Origin: Akkermansia muciniphila
GTDB lineage: Bacteria; Verrucomicrobiota; Verrucomicrobiia; Limisphaerales; UBA9464
NCBI GenBank assembly: GCA_945883815.1
Contig: CAMCYJ010000025.1
Location: forward strand, 1-40,825
Reading direction: 5' to 3'
Length of the DNA: 40,825 bases
Both the position numbers and the translations under genes were made by a program. The notes under the pieces were generated by a model. The model worked only from the letters and a program-made list of their open reading frames with translations. It had not been told where the DNA came from and did not search any database. Shown piece after piece: positions 25,060 through 34,330 of this stretch; within the stretch, counting starts at the first letter, position 1, and every line of letters begins with the position of its first letter.

Positions 25060-26186
25060 AGCCCGACACCACTCGGCACATCCTCATTCGAGGCGTGAAT
25101 TGGCTGGGCGATGCCGTGATGACCACTCCGGCGGTCCTGCGCCTTCGGGAACACTTTCCTCAGGCGCAAATCACCCTGCTCTGCGCGGAAAAACTCCGGG
25201 ACTTGTGGACCTCGCATCCGGCGGTTGATCAGGTCACCACCTTCGCTCCCGGCGAGGGATGGCGGTCCGTCGCGCGGAATGTGCGCTCGATTAACGCGGA
25301 TCTGGCGGTGGTCTTCCCCAACTCGTTCCGATCGGCGCTGGAGGTGTGGTGGGCGGGCATTCCGCGACGGGTGGGTTCCGGGAGTTTCCCACGCACTGCG
25401 TTCCTCACCGACCGCGTTGCAGCCGACCCAGGCACCGTGCGCATGCGCAAGCGAACCGAGTCGGAAGTGCGCCGCATGGTCGGATTGCCCGGGGCACAGC
25501 GCACTCCCCGCACGGCCTACCCCACCGACTCGCACCAACTCCACCACTACCTCCGGCTGGTGGGATATTTGGGGGCCAACGTCACCCCGCTGCCGCCCCG
25601 ATTGGCAGCGGGATCCACGGCAATCCAAGCGATGACCGCTCGATTGGCGACTTCGATCGCATTGGGAAAACCGCTCATCGGGCTCAATGCCGGAGCCGAA
25701 TACGGTCCGGCGAAACGCTGGCCTTTGGACCGATTTGCCGAAGCGGCCCGATCGCTGGCTGAACGGACGGGGTGCCACTTCGTGCTGTTCGGTGGCAAGG
25801 CTGATATCCCTTTGGCTGAAGACCTCACCCGCCGACTGCAAGGCCTCACGGTCACATCACTGGCCGGCCAAACCACACTCGCCGAGTTGATGGCCGCCCT
25901 AGCCTTGTGTCGCGTGGTGATCACCAACGACACCGGGCCCATGCATTTGGCCGCAGCCCTGGGCGTTCCAGTGGTCGTCCCGTTCGGCAGCACCTCGCCA
26001 GAACTCACTGGCCCTGGATTACCCGGTGATCCGCGCCATCACTTGCTGCTGGGATCAGCCCCATGTGCCCCGTGCTTCCTGCGTCAATGCCCGGTGGATT
26101 TCCGATGCATGGATTCCATCCCGGCAGATCGGGTCGTGGCCGCAGCCCTGACGGCGCTTTCCCAACTTTCTGGAACGACCGGCTGA
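25056..26186 (+). CDS. waaF: Glycosyltransferase family 9, ADP-heptose:LPS heptosyltransferase (WaaF-like)
   Basis: From the ATG at 25056 the protein has 376 residues. It has the GT9 N-terminal segment RHILIRGVNWLGDAVMTTPAVLRLREHF with the acidic catalytic residue in GD, LIGLNAGAEYGPAKRWP in the second Rossmann domain and VITNDTGPMHLAAALGVPVVVPFGSTSPE, the ADP-heptose-binding region. The tail has the cysteine-rich PCAPCFLRQCPVDFRCM seen in WaaF. It transfers heptose to the LPS inner core at the cytoplasmic membrane and pairs with the RfaE2-like gene at 779-1264. A longer in-frame start exists at 24978, inside the upstream gene, but the ATGA overlap favours 25056. The 181 bases after it to 26367 hold no gene I can see. 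Confidence 0.9.
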   Translation: MKPDTTRHILIRGVNWLGDAVMTTPAVLRLREHFPQAQITLLCAEKLRDLWTSHPAVDQVTTFAPGEGWRSVARNVRSINADLAVVFPNSFRSALEVWWAGIPRRVGSGSFPRTAFLTDRVAADPGTVRMRKRTESEVRRMVGLPGAQRTPRTAYPTDSHQLHHYLRLVGYLGANVTPLPPRLAAGSTAIQAMTARLATSIALGKPLIGLNAGAEYGPAKRWPLDRFAEAARSLAERTGCHFVLFGGKADIPLAEDLTRRLQGLTVTSLAGQTTLAELMAALALCRVVITNDTGPMHLAAALGVPVVVPFGSTSPELTGPGLPGDPRHHLLLGSAPCAPCFLRQCPVDFRCMDSIPADRVVAAALTALSQLSGTTG

Positions 26187-26367
26187 TCCAATCCGGTTCG
26201 CGGAGACTGGAGATTGCGCGGCACGGCATCGATGAACCGCTCGTCGATGCGGACGGGAAACGGTGCGGGATAGCGGTACAAACTGGATTTTCAAAAAGTC
26301 TGTGTGGGCATGGAGTCCGGGCTTTCCTCCGCGGGCACAATCCTGCTAGAGCCTGAGGCAGATCCCC

Positions 26368-28314
26368 ATGCGCTGGTTTCCCAGGTTCCTCACCGTAGGC
26401 TGGGCCCTGGGAATGGCCGTTTTGGCCAATCCTGGCGCTCAATCTCCTCTTTGGCGTGAAGTCACCGGCGGCCGCATTCGCGCTCTACCGACTCCCGCCG
26501 GTCATCGAACGGGATTCACCCGAATGCCCCCGGACACCACCGGCGTGGCCCTCGGGGATGTCAACGGAGAAGGCTGGTGCGACCTCTGCGACTTGTTTGA
26601 GGAAATCTCAGCCACCTTGAACCACCGGCACTCACCAACGGCCTCGGACGAATTCAACCGTCAACCCTTGCTCCCACGCCGCCTGTCCAGCGAAGGCCCC
26701 GGAGTCGCCTTCTTCGACATCGACACCGACGGTTTTGATGACCTGCTCCTGGCCGGACGCGGCGAATGGCTGGTCTTCCGGAACGACCGATCGGGAGGCT
26801 TTCAACCGAGGCCCGATCTCAGCCTCAAGACCGGTCAGGCCCATTCGGTGACCGGCATCGCCGCCGCGGTGGACCGCCAGGGCATTGTGATGGCGACCGG
26901 TCATCAACCTGCTACCGGAAGCAATGGACCCACCGCCCTGGGCTCGTTGCTGAGAACGAACCAATCGCAAAACCTGGGCGATTCACCCCAAACCTCCGGC
27001 AGCGTCGTACTGGCCGATTGGAACGGGGACGAGGAACTCGATTTGGCCGTGGCCGGGCGCTACGTGCCGGGGCGCTGGCCGGAGTCGGCGGATACGCGGA
27101 TTTTCCGCGGGAGCCAAGGACTGTACGCGCCCTGGCTCACCCTCACCAACACCGGCTTGGCCACGGGCATGATCGCCAGCGACCTCACTGGTGATGGACG
27201 TCCGGAACTGGTCTTGGCCGCAGAGTTTGGTCTTCTGCGGTTCTTTCGAGCCGATGGAACCAACCTGCTTCCATGGAAACCCGGTCTGGTGACTCGAGAT
27301 GGCAAGTCGGTCGAGTGGATCAATTATCAGGGTCGCTGGACCGGACTCACCGCCGCCGACTTCGACAATGACGGCCGCCTGGATTTGGTGGCGGGCAATT
27401 GGGGTTGGAACTTCGGCGAAGGCCGCATCAATCCCGCTCAAGATCCCGTGCGAATCACCTATGCCGAGTTTGTGCCCGGCACCGTCACCCCCTTGATCCA
27501 CGCGTGGGACCCACTGCACCGGCGTGAGGTTCCCTGGCGGGAGCTTCCAACTATTCGTGAGGCACTGCCCTTCGCCGCTGAAACCGTCCCTTCACACGAG
27601 GCGTATGGCAAAGGGGGCCTTAACGCGTTGCTCGGAACACACGGGGCCGGAGCCCGGCGCGTCGAATCCCACTGGCATGCCTCAACGGTATTCCTCAACC
27701 GGGGAGATCGATTCGAAATCCGCACGCTCCCTGACGAGGCTCAGTGGGCCCCGGCCTTCGGATTGACTGCCGCCGACTTCGACGGGGACGGCCATCAAGA
27801 CCTCTTCCTCGCCCAAAATTTCTTCGGGGTCGATGCCGAGACCTCCCGACACGACGCCGGATTGGGCCTTCTGCTGAGCGGCGATGGTCGCGGAAATTTC
27901 AAAGCCTTGTCACCCGCCGCCTCGGGCATCGTCTTGCCCGGCGAAGGACGCGGCAGCGCGGTTGGCGATTTCGACCTCGATGGGCGCATCGATCTGGCCG
28001 TGACCCAACAGGCTGGGCCCACAGCGCTGCTACACAACCGCCAGGCCAGGCCAGGTTGGGGTCTGAGACTGGAACAACCAGGCCCCAATCCGATGGCCAT
28101 CGGTGCGGTGGTTCGGGCCGAATTCGGCAGCGGTAGCGGCCCCGCCATCGAAATCCGTGCGGGTTCCGGATGGTGGTCTCAAGACTCATCCCGCGTGCTC
28201 ATCACCGGGGCCACGCCTCCGACCGCGGTCCATGTCCGCTGGCCTGGAGGCCTTCAACAGCGCCACCTCTGGAGCCCGAATGTGCGGGAGATGCGCATCC
28301 GCCGATCCCCTTGA
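26368..28314 (+). CDS. Exported CRTAC1/UnbV-type FG-GAP repeat protein
   Basis: This 648-residue protein starts with a probable signal peptide (MRWFPRFLTVGWALGMAVLA). It contains several calcium-binding FG-GAP/VCBS-type repeats of the form D-x-D-x-D-G-x-x-D-L: VALGDVNGEGWCDL, FFDIDTDGFDDLLLA, LTAADFDNDGRLDLVAG, LTAADFDGDGHQDLFLA and VGDFDLDGRIDLAVTQ. The C-terminal part (VHVRWPGGLQQR) matches the ASPIC/UnbV domain. Such proteins form surface-exposed or secreted beta-propellers in Verrucomicrobiota and related groups; function is not established. It is followed by the KdsC-like gene on the same strand after a gap of about 57 bases, perhaps under a separate promoter. Confidence 0.9.
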   Translation: MRWFPRFLTVGWALGMAVLANPGAQSPLWREVTGGRIRALPTPAGHRTGFTRMPPDTTGVALGDVNGEGWCDLCDLFEEISATLNHRHSPTASDEFNRQPLLPRRLSSEGPGVAFFDIDTDGFDDLLLAGRGEWLVFRNDRSGGFQPRPDLSLKTGQAHSVTGIAAAVDRQGIVMATGHQPATGSNGPTALGSLLRTNQSQNLGDSPQTSGSVVLADWNGDEELDLAVAGRYVPGRWPESADTRIFRGSQGLYAPWLTLTNTGLATGMIASDLTGDGRPELVLAAEFGLLRFFRADGTNLLPWKPGLVTRDGKSVEWINYQGRWTGLTAADFDNDGRLDLVAGNWGWNFGEGRINPAQDPVRITYAEFVPGTVTPLIHAWDPLHRREVPWRELPTIREALPFAAETVPSHEAYGKGGLNALLGTHGAGARRVESHWHASTVFLNRGDRFEIRTLPDEAQWAPAFGLTAADFDGDGHQDLFLAQNFFGVDAETSRHDAGLGLLLSGDGRGNFKALSPAASGIVLPGEGRGSAVGDFDLDGRIDLAVTQQAGPTALLHNRQARPGWGLRLEQPGPNPMAIGAVVRAEFGSGSGPAIEIRAGSGWWSQDSSRVLITGATPPTAVHVRWPGGLQQRHLWSPNVREMRIRRSP

Positions 28315-28371
28315 TCTGCTTGGGATTCCTGTTTGCCCCCCTTGAGGCATTGCCGGATTGTGTTCACCAAC

Positions 28372-28905
28372 ATGTCGTTTGCCGAAGAACTGTTGGTTCG
28401 TGCCCGCCGAATTCGTCTCTTCATCTGCGATGTGGACGGCGTACTGACCGACGCCACGGTTAGCATGGGAGGCGGAGCCGAGACCAAGGTGTTCCACATT
28501 CGGGACGGTCTGGGCCTGAGACTCCTGCAGACCGAGGCGTCCATCCGTGTGGGCTGGGTTTCGGCCCGCCCCAGCGAGGCCACGATCCAGCGGGCCCAGG
28601 ATCTGAAGATCGATTTCCTCCACCAATCGTCCGGACCGAAAGTCGCCGCCATCGAAACCTGGCTGCGCGAGACCAACATCACTTGGGACGAAGTGCTCTA
28701 CATGGGGGACGACTGGGTGGATTTGGCCGCGCTCAAGAGGGCCGGTCTGGCCATCGCACCGGCTGACGCCATCGAAGAAGCGCGCCGTATCGCCCACTGG
28801 GTCACGCTGAAACCCGGCGGGCATGGATCCGTCCGCGAGGCAGTCGATTTGCTGCTCAAGGCCCAGGGACATTGGGAACGCATGGTCGAGAAATTCGCTT
28901 CCTAA
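28372..28905 (+). CDS. kdsC: KdsC-like HAD phosphatase (Kdo 8-phosphate phosphatase)
   Basis: From the ATG at 28372 the protein has 177 residues, the usual length of KdsC. The HAD nucleophile motif is FICDVDGVLTDA (Asp20 and Asp22), with a helix GLGLRLLQTEASIRVGWVSARPSEAT carrying the second motif and YMGDDWVDLAAL as motif IV; there is no cap domain, as in KdsC. It dephosphorylates 3-deoxy-D-manno-octulosonate 8-phosphate in Kdo synthesis. The order kdsC-lptC-lptA-lptB that follows matches the classic enterobacterial LPS-export locus. A GTG at 28363 would add three residues. Confidence 0.88.
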   Translation: MSFAEELLVRARRIRLFICDVDGVLTDATVSMGGGAETKVFHIRDGLGLRLLQTEASIRVGWVSARPSEATIQRAQDLKIDFLHQSSGPKVAAIETWLRETNITWDEVLYMGDDWVDLAALKRAGLAIAPADAIEEARRIAHWVTLKPGGHGSVREAVDLLLKAQGHWERMVEKFAS

Positions 28906-28936
28906 CCCGCGACCCGGATTCCAAGACTCTTCTCCC

Positions 28937-29452
28937 ATGTCCTCGACTCACCTCCGATCCGGGCTCACCGCCCTCCTGGGCTTGATGGCCTGCGGGACCT
29001 TGGCCCAAGGCGGCGGATCGGCGGGAGCCACCAATGCCCCGTCGGCCTCGGCATCGTCCGCAGCCACCATCCGTCAGTGGGGCATCAGCCTTCGGGACAA
29101 TGTCACAGGCCGGGTCCAGCTACGGTTTTCATCCACCGAGGCCTCACCCGCACCCTCGGACAAGGGAGGTCTCGTCCCGGCCCTGTGGGATGTCACCGGC
29201 CTGAAATTGGAAACCTTTAAGCCTGACGAGAGTTCCGACTTCATCATCGAATCGCCGTCCTGCCGGGTGAACGTCACCACCAGAGATGCCGGATCGATCG
29301 GCAGCTTCACGGCCCGCCGAGAAACCGACGGCATCTCCGTCCGCGGCCGCGGCTTCCAATTCGACGGCACCGAACGACGCCTGACTGTCACCAACTCGGT
29401 GCAAATCGAACTGCGCACCCGTCTCTTCCAGCCCAAACCCGCTTCTCCATGA
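28937..29452 (+). CDS. lptC: LptC-like envelope protein (LPS export)
   Basis: From the ATG at 28937 the protein has 171 residues. The N-terminal SGLTALLGLMACGTLAQ contains LMAC, a lipobox-like motif, so it may be a lipoprotein or a normal signal peptide. The rest is beta-rich and repetitive (LKLETFKPDESSDFIIESPSC, FTARRETDGISVRGRGFQFDG, LTVTNSVQIELRTRLF), fitting the LptC beta-jellyroll used for LPS transport in the periplasm. Sequence identity to known LptC is low by eye. The call rests mainly on fold style and on sitting between kdsC and lptA. Its stop overlaps the lptA start (ATGA at 29449-29452). Confidence 0.65.
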   Translation: MSSTHLRSGLTALLGLMACGTLAQGGGSAGATNAPSASASSAATIRQWGISLRDNVTGRVQLRFSSTEASPAPSDKGGLVPALWDVTGLKLETFKPDESSDFIIESPSCRVNVTTRDAGSIGSFTARRETDGISVRGRGFQFDGTERRLTVTNSVQIELRTRLFQPKPASP

Positions 29453-30021
29453 TCCGCAGCGTCCTCCTCCCACTCCTCGCCCTGCTCCTCACCTTGACCT
29501 CCGGTTCGGTGCTGGCACAGCAACAAGACAAGATCCTGCTGTCGGCCACCAACTGTGTGCTGGAACTCGAAAAAGGCGTGTACCACCTCTGGGATCATGT
29601 CCGGGTCGAATCCCCCGGCGTTCTGCAGATCACTTGCGACGACCTCCGGGCGGCCCTGCCTCAGGACAAAGCCTCCGGAACGTCAGGCCCCCTTCCGACC
29701 GGCGGCAAACTCCAATCGCTCATCGCCTCCGGCAACGTGGCCATTGAATTGTTCCAACCCGGAGCGAACGGCTCGACCAACGTCGTGCGCGCCTTCGGCA
29801 AGCAGGCCGAATACGGCTCGCAGCAGGAAATCCTCATCCTGACCGGAGACCCCCGAATTGAGACGGCATCCGGTGTCATGATCGGGACCGAAGCCCTCAT
29901 TTACGACCTGAAGTCCCGAACGATGCGCAATCGTGGTTCCTACCGAATTGAACTCAAGGCGGATATCCTCAAGGGTTCGACGCTCTTCAACCGGAGCACC
30001 AATTCGTCCAAATCCCCCTGA
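29449..30021 (+). CDS. lptA: LptA/OstA-like periplasmic LPS-transport protein
   Basis: This 190-residue protein has a clear signal peptide (MIRSVLLPLLALLLTLTSGSVLAQQ). The mature part is a run of short beta-strands as in OstA-like proteins: KILLSATNCVLELEKGVYHLWDHVRVESP, LQSLIASGNVAIELFQ, and YDLKSRTMRNRGSYRIELKAD. These proteins stack head to tail to bridge the periplasm for LPS. It overlaps lptC by ATGA and is followed by lptB three bases after its stop, so all three are very likely one transcript. Confidence 0.75.
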   Translation: MIRSVLLPLLALLLTLTSGSVLAQQQDKILLSATNCVLELEKGVYHLWDHVRVESPGVLQITCDDLRAALPQDKASGTSGPLPTGGKLQSLIASGNVAIELFQPGANGSTNVVRAFGKQAEYGSQQEILILTGDPRIETASGVMIGTEALIYDLKSRTMRNRGSYRIELKADILKGSTLFNRSTNSSKSP

Positions 30022-30023
30022 CC

Positions 30024-30806
30024 ATGGCCTCTGCCGCCAAGACCGCAGCCAAGACCACCGAACCGGCAGTCGCCCAAGACCCGACGCCTCTGCTGTCGGT
30101 CCAAGGACTGGCCAAGGCCTACTCGGGCCGGCGCGTGGTCGACGGGGTGTCGATCCATGTGGGTGCGGGTGAGATCGTGGGCCTTCTCGGACCCAACGGC
30201 GCCGGCAAGACCACCTCCTTCAACATGACCGTGGGACTCGTCCACCCCGATGCAGGCTCGGTCCAGTTCCGCGGCACGGACATCACCCGGCTGCCCATGC
30301 ATCGACGAGCACGGCTGGGGATTGGCTATCTCACGCAAGAGCCCAGCGTGTTCCGAAAGCTGACCGTGGAGCAGAACATCCTGGCCATCCTCGAGACCTG
30401 TGAAGGTTCCGCCAGCGAGCGCCAATCGCGACTGGCCTACCTTCTGGACGAACTCGATCTGGCCCGTCTGGCCAAGAGCTACGCCTACCAGTTGAGCGGT
30501 GGCGAAAAGCGCCGCCTCGAAATAACCCGCGCACTGGTGACCTCACCCCGACTGTTGTTGCTCGACGAACCGTTCGCCGGCATCGATCCGATCGCGGTGT
30601 ATGAGGTCCAGAAGATCGTGCGACGTCTGCGCGACCGCGGTTTGGGCATCCTCATCACCGACCACAATGTCCGGGAAACTCTCCGGTTGGTCGACCGCGC
30701 CTACGTGATCCATCAGGGCAAGGTTCTGGTGGAAGGCACCGGCGAGTTTCTGGTCAACGACCCCAAGGCTCGGGATATCTATCTGGGCCCCGACTTCAAC
30801 ATGTGA
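30024..30806 (+). CDS. lptB: LptB, ABC-transporter ATPase for LPS export
   Basis: This 260-residue ATPase has Walker [10 protein letters not shown] (56-64), the Q-loop [13 protein letters not shown] typical of LptB, the ABC signature [15 protein letters not shown] and Walker [14 protein letters not shown] followed by a switch His in [11 protein letters not shown]. It drives LPS extraction from the inner membrane with LptF/LptG, which are not in this window. The N-terminal 20 residues are an extra Ala/Lys/Thr-rich leader. The stop codon overlaps the GTG start of hprK. Confidence 0.93.
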   Translation: MASAAKTAAKTTEPAVAQDPTPLLSVQGLAKAYSGRRVVDGVSIHVGAGEIVGLLGPNGAGKTTSFNMTVGLVHPDAGSVQFRGTDITRLPMHRRARLGIGYLTQEPSVFRKLTVEQNILAILETCEGSASERQSRLAYLLDELDLARLAKSYAYQLSGGEKRRLEITRALVTSPRLLLLDEPFAGIDPIAVYEVQKIVRRLRDRGLGILITDHNVRETLRLVDRAYVIHQGKVLVEGTGEFLVNDPKARDIYLGPDFNM

Positions 30807-31768
30807 AATCTCCCAAGGCCACGCCCCCAAAGCCGTCCAACGTCACCGTCGAGAAATTCTACACCGACCACGCTGGACCGTTGGGTCTGAAACTGCTGAC
30901 CGGGGGCAACGCCCTCAATCGGCTCATTCAAGAGCCCACCGTCAATCGCCCGGGTCTGGCGCTGGCGGGTTTCCGCCGCTACTTCGCCAACAAGCGGGTG
31001 CAAGTGCTCGGAGCCGTCGAGACTTCCTACCTGCGGTCCATCGAGCCGGACCTTCGGAAACAGCGCTACAACGAACTCTTCCGCTACAAGATCCCGTGCG
31101 TGGTGCTGTGTCGCGGTATCCGCCCCGAACCAGAGTTCCTCGCCGCCGCCGACGACCGCGGCGTGCCGGTGTTCCAGACCGAACTGGTGACGATGAAGTT
31201 CATCAGCCAGGCCACATTGGCGCTGGAACAACTGTTTGCCCCTCGGACCCAAATCCATGGCTGCATGGTGGATATCCAGGGCATCGGCGTGATCATTCAG
31301 GGGGAGAGCGGGATCGGCAAAAGTGAGGCGGTACTTGGGTTGCTGGAGCGCGGCCACAGCCTCGTTTGTGACGACATCGTTTGTCTCACGCTGGCTGACG
31401 GCAAAGAACTCTTCGGCACCGGCAAGACCATCACCCGCAACCTCATGGAGGTGCGCGGCATCGGAATCATCGATGTAGCCGCATTGTTTGGTGTCGCCGC
31501 CATCCGCGCCGAAAAGCGGGTCGATTTGGCGGTCACGTTGAAGGTGTGGGAAAAGGCCGGCGAGATCGACCGCTTGGGTTTGGATCAAGGGTATGTGAAT
31601 CACCTCGGGATCGACATCCCGCACATGGACTTGCCCGTGCGACCCGGTCGCGACATTGCCCGCGTCATCGAGGTGGCCGCATTGCACACCAAGCTCAAAC
31701 TCAGCGGCGTCAACCCAGCCGAGGACCTGCAGCGCCGGTTGATCATGCAAATGAACCCCCGCTTGTAG
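30803..31768 (+). CDS. hprK: HPr kinase/phosphorylase
   Basis: This 321-residue protein has the HprK C-terminal catalytic domain: His152 in IHGCMVDIQGIGVIIQGESG, Walker A GESGIGKS (167-174), CDDIVCL and the family signature NLMEVRGIGIIDVAALFG. The N-terminal domain (1-130) is of the HprK_N type. The enzyme phosphorylates Ser46 of HPr or dephosphorylates it, acting as a carbon/energy sensor. The start is GTG overlapping the lptB stop (GTGA). In many Gram-negatives hprK lies near lptB but separated by rpoN, hpf and ptsN; here it is directly coupled to lptB and no HPr gene follows in the window. Confidence 0.93.
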   Translation: MKSPKATPPKPSNVTVEKFYTDHAGPLGLKLLTGGNALNRLIQEPTVNRPGLALAGFRRYFANKRVQVLGAVETSYLRSIEPDLRKQRYNELFRYKIPCVVLCRGIRPEPEFLAAADDRGVPVFQTELVTMKFISQATLALEQLFAPRTQIHGCMVDIQGIGVIIQGESGIGKSEAVLGLLERGHSLVCDDIVCLTLADGKELFGTGKTITRNLMEVRGIGIIDVAALFGVAAIRAEKRVDLAVTLKVWEKAGEIDRLGLDQGYVNHLGIDIPHMDLPVRPGRDIARVIEVAALHTKLKLSGVNPAEDLQRRLIMQMNPRL

Positions 31769-31787
31769 CCCTTCACCATTTGCGCCC

Positions 31788-32132
31788 ATGTACGAGTCCC
31801 GGACAGAGACCCCGCTCCATAGCCGGAAATTCCTGGGCCGCCTTCTGATTCACTCGGGGGTGGCGGCCGGTGTATTGACCTTCTCGCTGGCCGGCGGTAT
31901 GGCCGGCTACATGGTTCTGGAAGATCTATCCGCCCTGGATGCCTTTCTGAATGCCGCCATGCTGCTGGGCGGCATGGGTCCGGTGAACACGCCGAAGACT
32001 GATGCCGGCAAGCTCTTTGCCGGTTGCTACGCGCTCTACGCGGGCTTGGTTTTCATCGTGACGGCAGCCTTGATCTTCACCCCCATCGTGCACCGGGTGC
32101 TGCATCAGTTCCACTGGGACGACGAAGATTGA
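31788..32132 (+). CDS. Small two-helix membrane protein, possible degenerate ion-channel fold
   Basis: This 114-residue protein has two membrane helices (about 18-44 and 75-100) and between them a short hydrophobic re-entrant-like stretch (DAFLNAAMLLGGMGPVNTP). That is the TM-pore-TM layout of potassium-channel modules, but GGMGPV replaces a selectivity filter, so ion selectivity is not supported. The C-terminus is basic then acidic (VHRVLHQFHWDDED). It follows hprK by about 20 bases. I recognise it only as a conserved-looking small membrane protein; function unknown. Confidence 0.65.
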   Translation: MYESRTETPLHSRKFLGRLLIHSGVAAGVLTFSLAGGMAGYMVLEDLSALDAFLNAAMLLGGMGPVNTPKTDAGKLFAGCYALYAGLVFIVTAALIFTPIVHRVLHQFHWDDED

Positions 32133-32154
32133 CCCCCGTGCACCCATCCGCAGA

Positions 32155-33531
32155 TCAGCCCAAGAACTTCCCCGGATTGAGAATGCCTGCGGGATCAAGG
32201 GCGGTCTTCACACGCCGATGCAGCGCGTCGGATTCAGGAGAAACAGCGATTTTCCACCAGGGTTTCTTGGCCAAACCCACGCCGTGTTCGCCCGTGATGC
32301 TGCCACCCAGGGCGACGATGCCCTGAAACAACTCGTCGAGGGCCTGGTCGCTCGCCGCCCGCTGCGCCGGAACGGATTCATCGAGCATCAAGTTCACGTG
32401 GATATTCCCATCGCCGGCATGGCCGAAGCAGGCCACCTGAATGCCGTGCTTTTTCTGGAGAGAAGCACCGAGTTGGAACAAGGCTTCCAGCGATCCCCGC
32501 GGCACCACGACATCCTCATTGAGCTTGGTCAACCCCGTGTCGCGCAGCGAGTAACTGAACTCCCGGCGCAACTTCCAGAAACGCTCACACCCCTCTGGCC
32601 CCAGACCCCGTTGGACAAAGGTGGGCTGGAACTCCAAGAGCAGTCGGCTGAGCTCAGTGATCTCGGAGCGGACGGCCCGTTCGCGGCCATCCAACTCGAC
32701 AATCATCAAAGCGCCCGCGCCTTTCAGGAGTTTGGATCCGGTCCGACGTCGGGCCGCATCCACCGTGAAGCCATCAGCCAGTTCCAGTGCGCTCGGGAGG
32801 AATCGGGCAGCGAAGAGTGCTCGAATCGCTCGAGCAGCCGTCTTCATGTCGGGGAATCCCACCCCAACACAGGCCCGATACGCCGGGAGCGGCAGCAGTT
32901 TCAAGGTCGCTTCGGTCACCACCCCGAGCATCCCTTCACTGCCGACGAAGAGGCGGTGCAAATCGAAGCCCGTCTTGTTCTTGTGGGTTCGACCACCGAG
33001 TCGGGTCACCGTTCCATCGGCCAGCACCACTTGGAGTGCCATCACGTAATCCCGGGTCACCCCGTACTTGAGGCAGCGCGGCCCACCGGCATTGGTGGCG
33101 ATGTTTCCCCCGATGGAGCAATCAGCCCGACTGGCCGGATCCGGCGGATAATAAAGCCCCTGACGCTCCACGGCCTCCTGCAGCGATGCGGTCACCACGC
33201 CGGGCTGCACCACCGCCACGAAATCCGCCGCACTAATTTCGAGGACCCGATTCATTCCCGCCACGGAAAGGGCGATGCCACCGTGCACCGGAACACACCC
33301 GCCAACATAGCCATGTCCCGCCCCGCGCGGGGTCACGGGAATTTGGTGCTTCGAGGCAAAGGCGAGGATTCGCGACACCGACTCCACCGAAGCCGGCAGG
33401 GCCACCGCCTCGGGCAGGTGGGATGCAAACCACTTATCGCCCGCATGGGCCGCCAAAGCTTCGGGAGTGAAAACCAATTCTCCGGGCGGCAACTGCCGCG
33501 CCAGACGACCTAGGAGGGACCGTCGCGTCAC
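32155..33531 (-). CDS. FAD-linked oxidase of the GlcD (glycolate/lactate oxidase) family
   Basis: From the GTG at 33531 the protein has 458 residues. It has the FAD-binding PCMH domain (TPRGAGHGYVGG, GIALSVAGMNRVLEI, SIGGNIATNAGGPRCLKYG, FVGSEGMLGVVTEATLKLLP) and the FAD-oxidase C-terminal domain (CFGHAGDGNIHVNLMLD, GGSITGEHGVGLAKKPW, LDPAGILNPGKFL). It oxidises a 2-hydroxy acid such as glycolate or D-lactate; partners GlcE/GlcF are not next to it. A TTG at 33594 would add 21 residues (MIRCRAPFPVSS) that look like a short leader, so the start is uncertain. It converges with the gene at 31788-32132. Confidence 0.9.
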   Translation of the reverse strand: MTRRSLLGRLARQLPPGELVFTPEALAAHAGDKWFASHLPEAVALPASVESVSRILAFASKHQIPVTPRGAGHGYVGGCVPVHGGIALSVAGMNRVLEISAADFVAVVQPGVVTASLQEAVERQGLYYPPDPASRADCSIGGNIATNAGGPRCLKYGVTRDYVMALQVVLADGTVTRLGGRTHKNKTGFDLHRLFVGSEGMLGVVTEATLKLLPLPAYRACVGVGFPDMKTAARAIRALFAARFLPSALELADGFTVDAARRRTGSKLLKGAGALMIVELDGRERAVRSEITELSRLLLEFQPTFVQRGLGPEGCERFWKLRREFSYSLRDTGLTKLNEDVVVPRGSLEALFQLGASLQKKHGIQVACFGHAGDGNIHVNLMLDESVPAQRAASDQALDELFQGIVALGGSITGEHGVGLAKKPWWKIAVSPESDALHRRVKTALDPAGILNPGKFLG

Positions 33532-33667
33532 CGGGCGATCTTGCGCTGAGGCGATGCTGGAGGAAACAGGGAAAGGCGCCCGACATCGGATCAACCGATC
33601 CGATCGATCCGGCCCGGCGGGACTCCGCTTGAGCCTATTCCCAATGACCCGAAAGACAGTCCGGCGA

Positions 33668-34267
33668 CTACTTCGAGGTCAATTCCTGGACCCGGATCCG
33701 ACGGTATTCCATCTGACCGCGGTCGGCTTCCAGGCCAATGGGGCCCGTCTCGGGCAATTTCAGCGCGGCTTCCAGGACTTCGCCATTGCAGGTGCAATGG
33801 GCGACATTGTCCTTCACCACCACCTCGATTTGATTCCAGTCCTGCGGTTTGTACTTCTTGAGAGCCTTGTACGGTCCGGCCACCCAGTAATCGCGGCACT
33901 GCAACTGCGGGCCACGCAAGAAGATGCCGCTGTCGGCATTCACCGCCGCGCGAAATTCGAGGCGAAGGATGAAGTCCTTCGGAAACTCCCGCTGGGTCCA
34001 CAACTGGCGCAAATGCGGTCCCTTGGCGGCATTGTAGTCATTGACAACGATTTCCCCCGCCCGAGCCGTGTAGCGGCCATCGCTGGCCTCCAACCTGCCG
34101 TCAAAATTCTCGGACGGCTTGTACTTCCATCCGCTCAGGTCCTTGCCCGGAACGAGAGAAGTGAATCCGGGCTCGAGCTTGAACGTGTCAGCCTGAGCGG
34201 CGCCGGCGGATAGAGCGAGGGCCAGGGCCAGACAACGGCCGGATCGGAAGATGGTGGAAGCATTCAT
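33668..34267 (-). CDS. DUF1080 / 3-keto-disaccharide hydrolase-like exported protein
   Basis: This 199-residue protein has a signal peptide (cut near AQA-DTF). The remainder matches the DUF1080 (3-keto-disaccharide hydrolase) jelly-roll: FTSLVPGKDLSGWKYK, then GRYTARAGEIVVND, FILRLEFRAAVNADSGIFLRGPQ, DWNQIEVVVKDNVAHCTCNGEV, and ETGPIGLEADRGQMEYRRIRVQEL. These are typical, highly expanded proteins in Verrucomicrobiota and Planctomycetota, active on keto-sugars in the periplasm. It is followed on the same strand by the GlcD-like gene. Confidence 0.92.
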   Translation of the reverse strand: MNASTIFRSGRCLALALALSAGAAQADTFKLEPGFTSLVPGKDLSGWKYKPSENFDGRLEASDGRYTARAGEIVVNDYNAAKGPHLRQLWTQREFPKDFILRLEFRAAVNADSGIFLRGPQLQCRDYWVAGPYKALKKYKPQDWNQIEVVVKDNVAHCTCNGEVLEAALKLPETGPIGLEADRGQMEYRRIRVQELTSK

Positions 34268-34330
34268 AAGGCGAGGCGGTCGATCGCAGCAAGTACCCCA
34301 GGGCTTGTCAACGGGAGGCCCTTGAATCCA

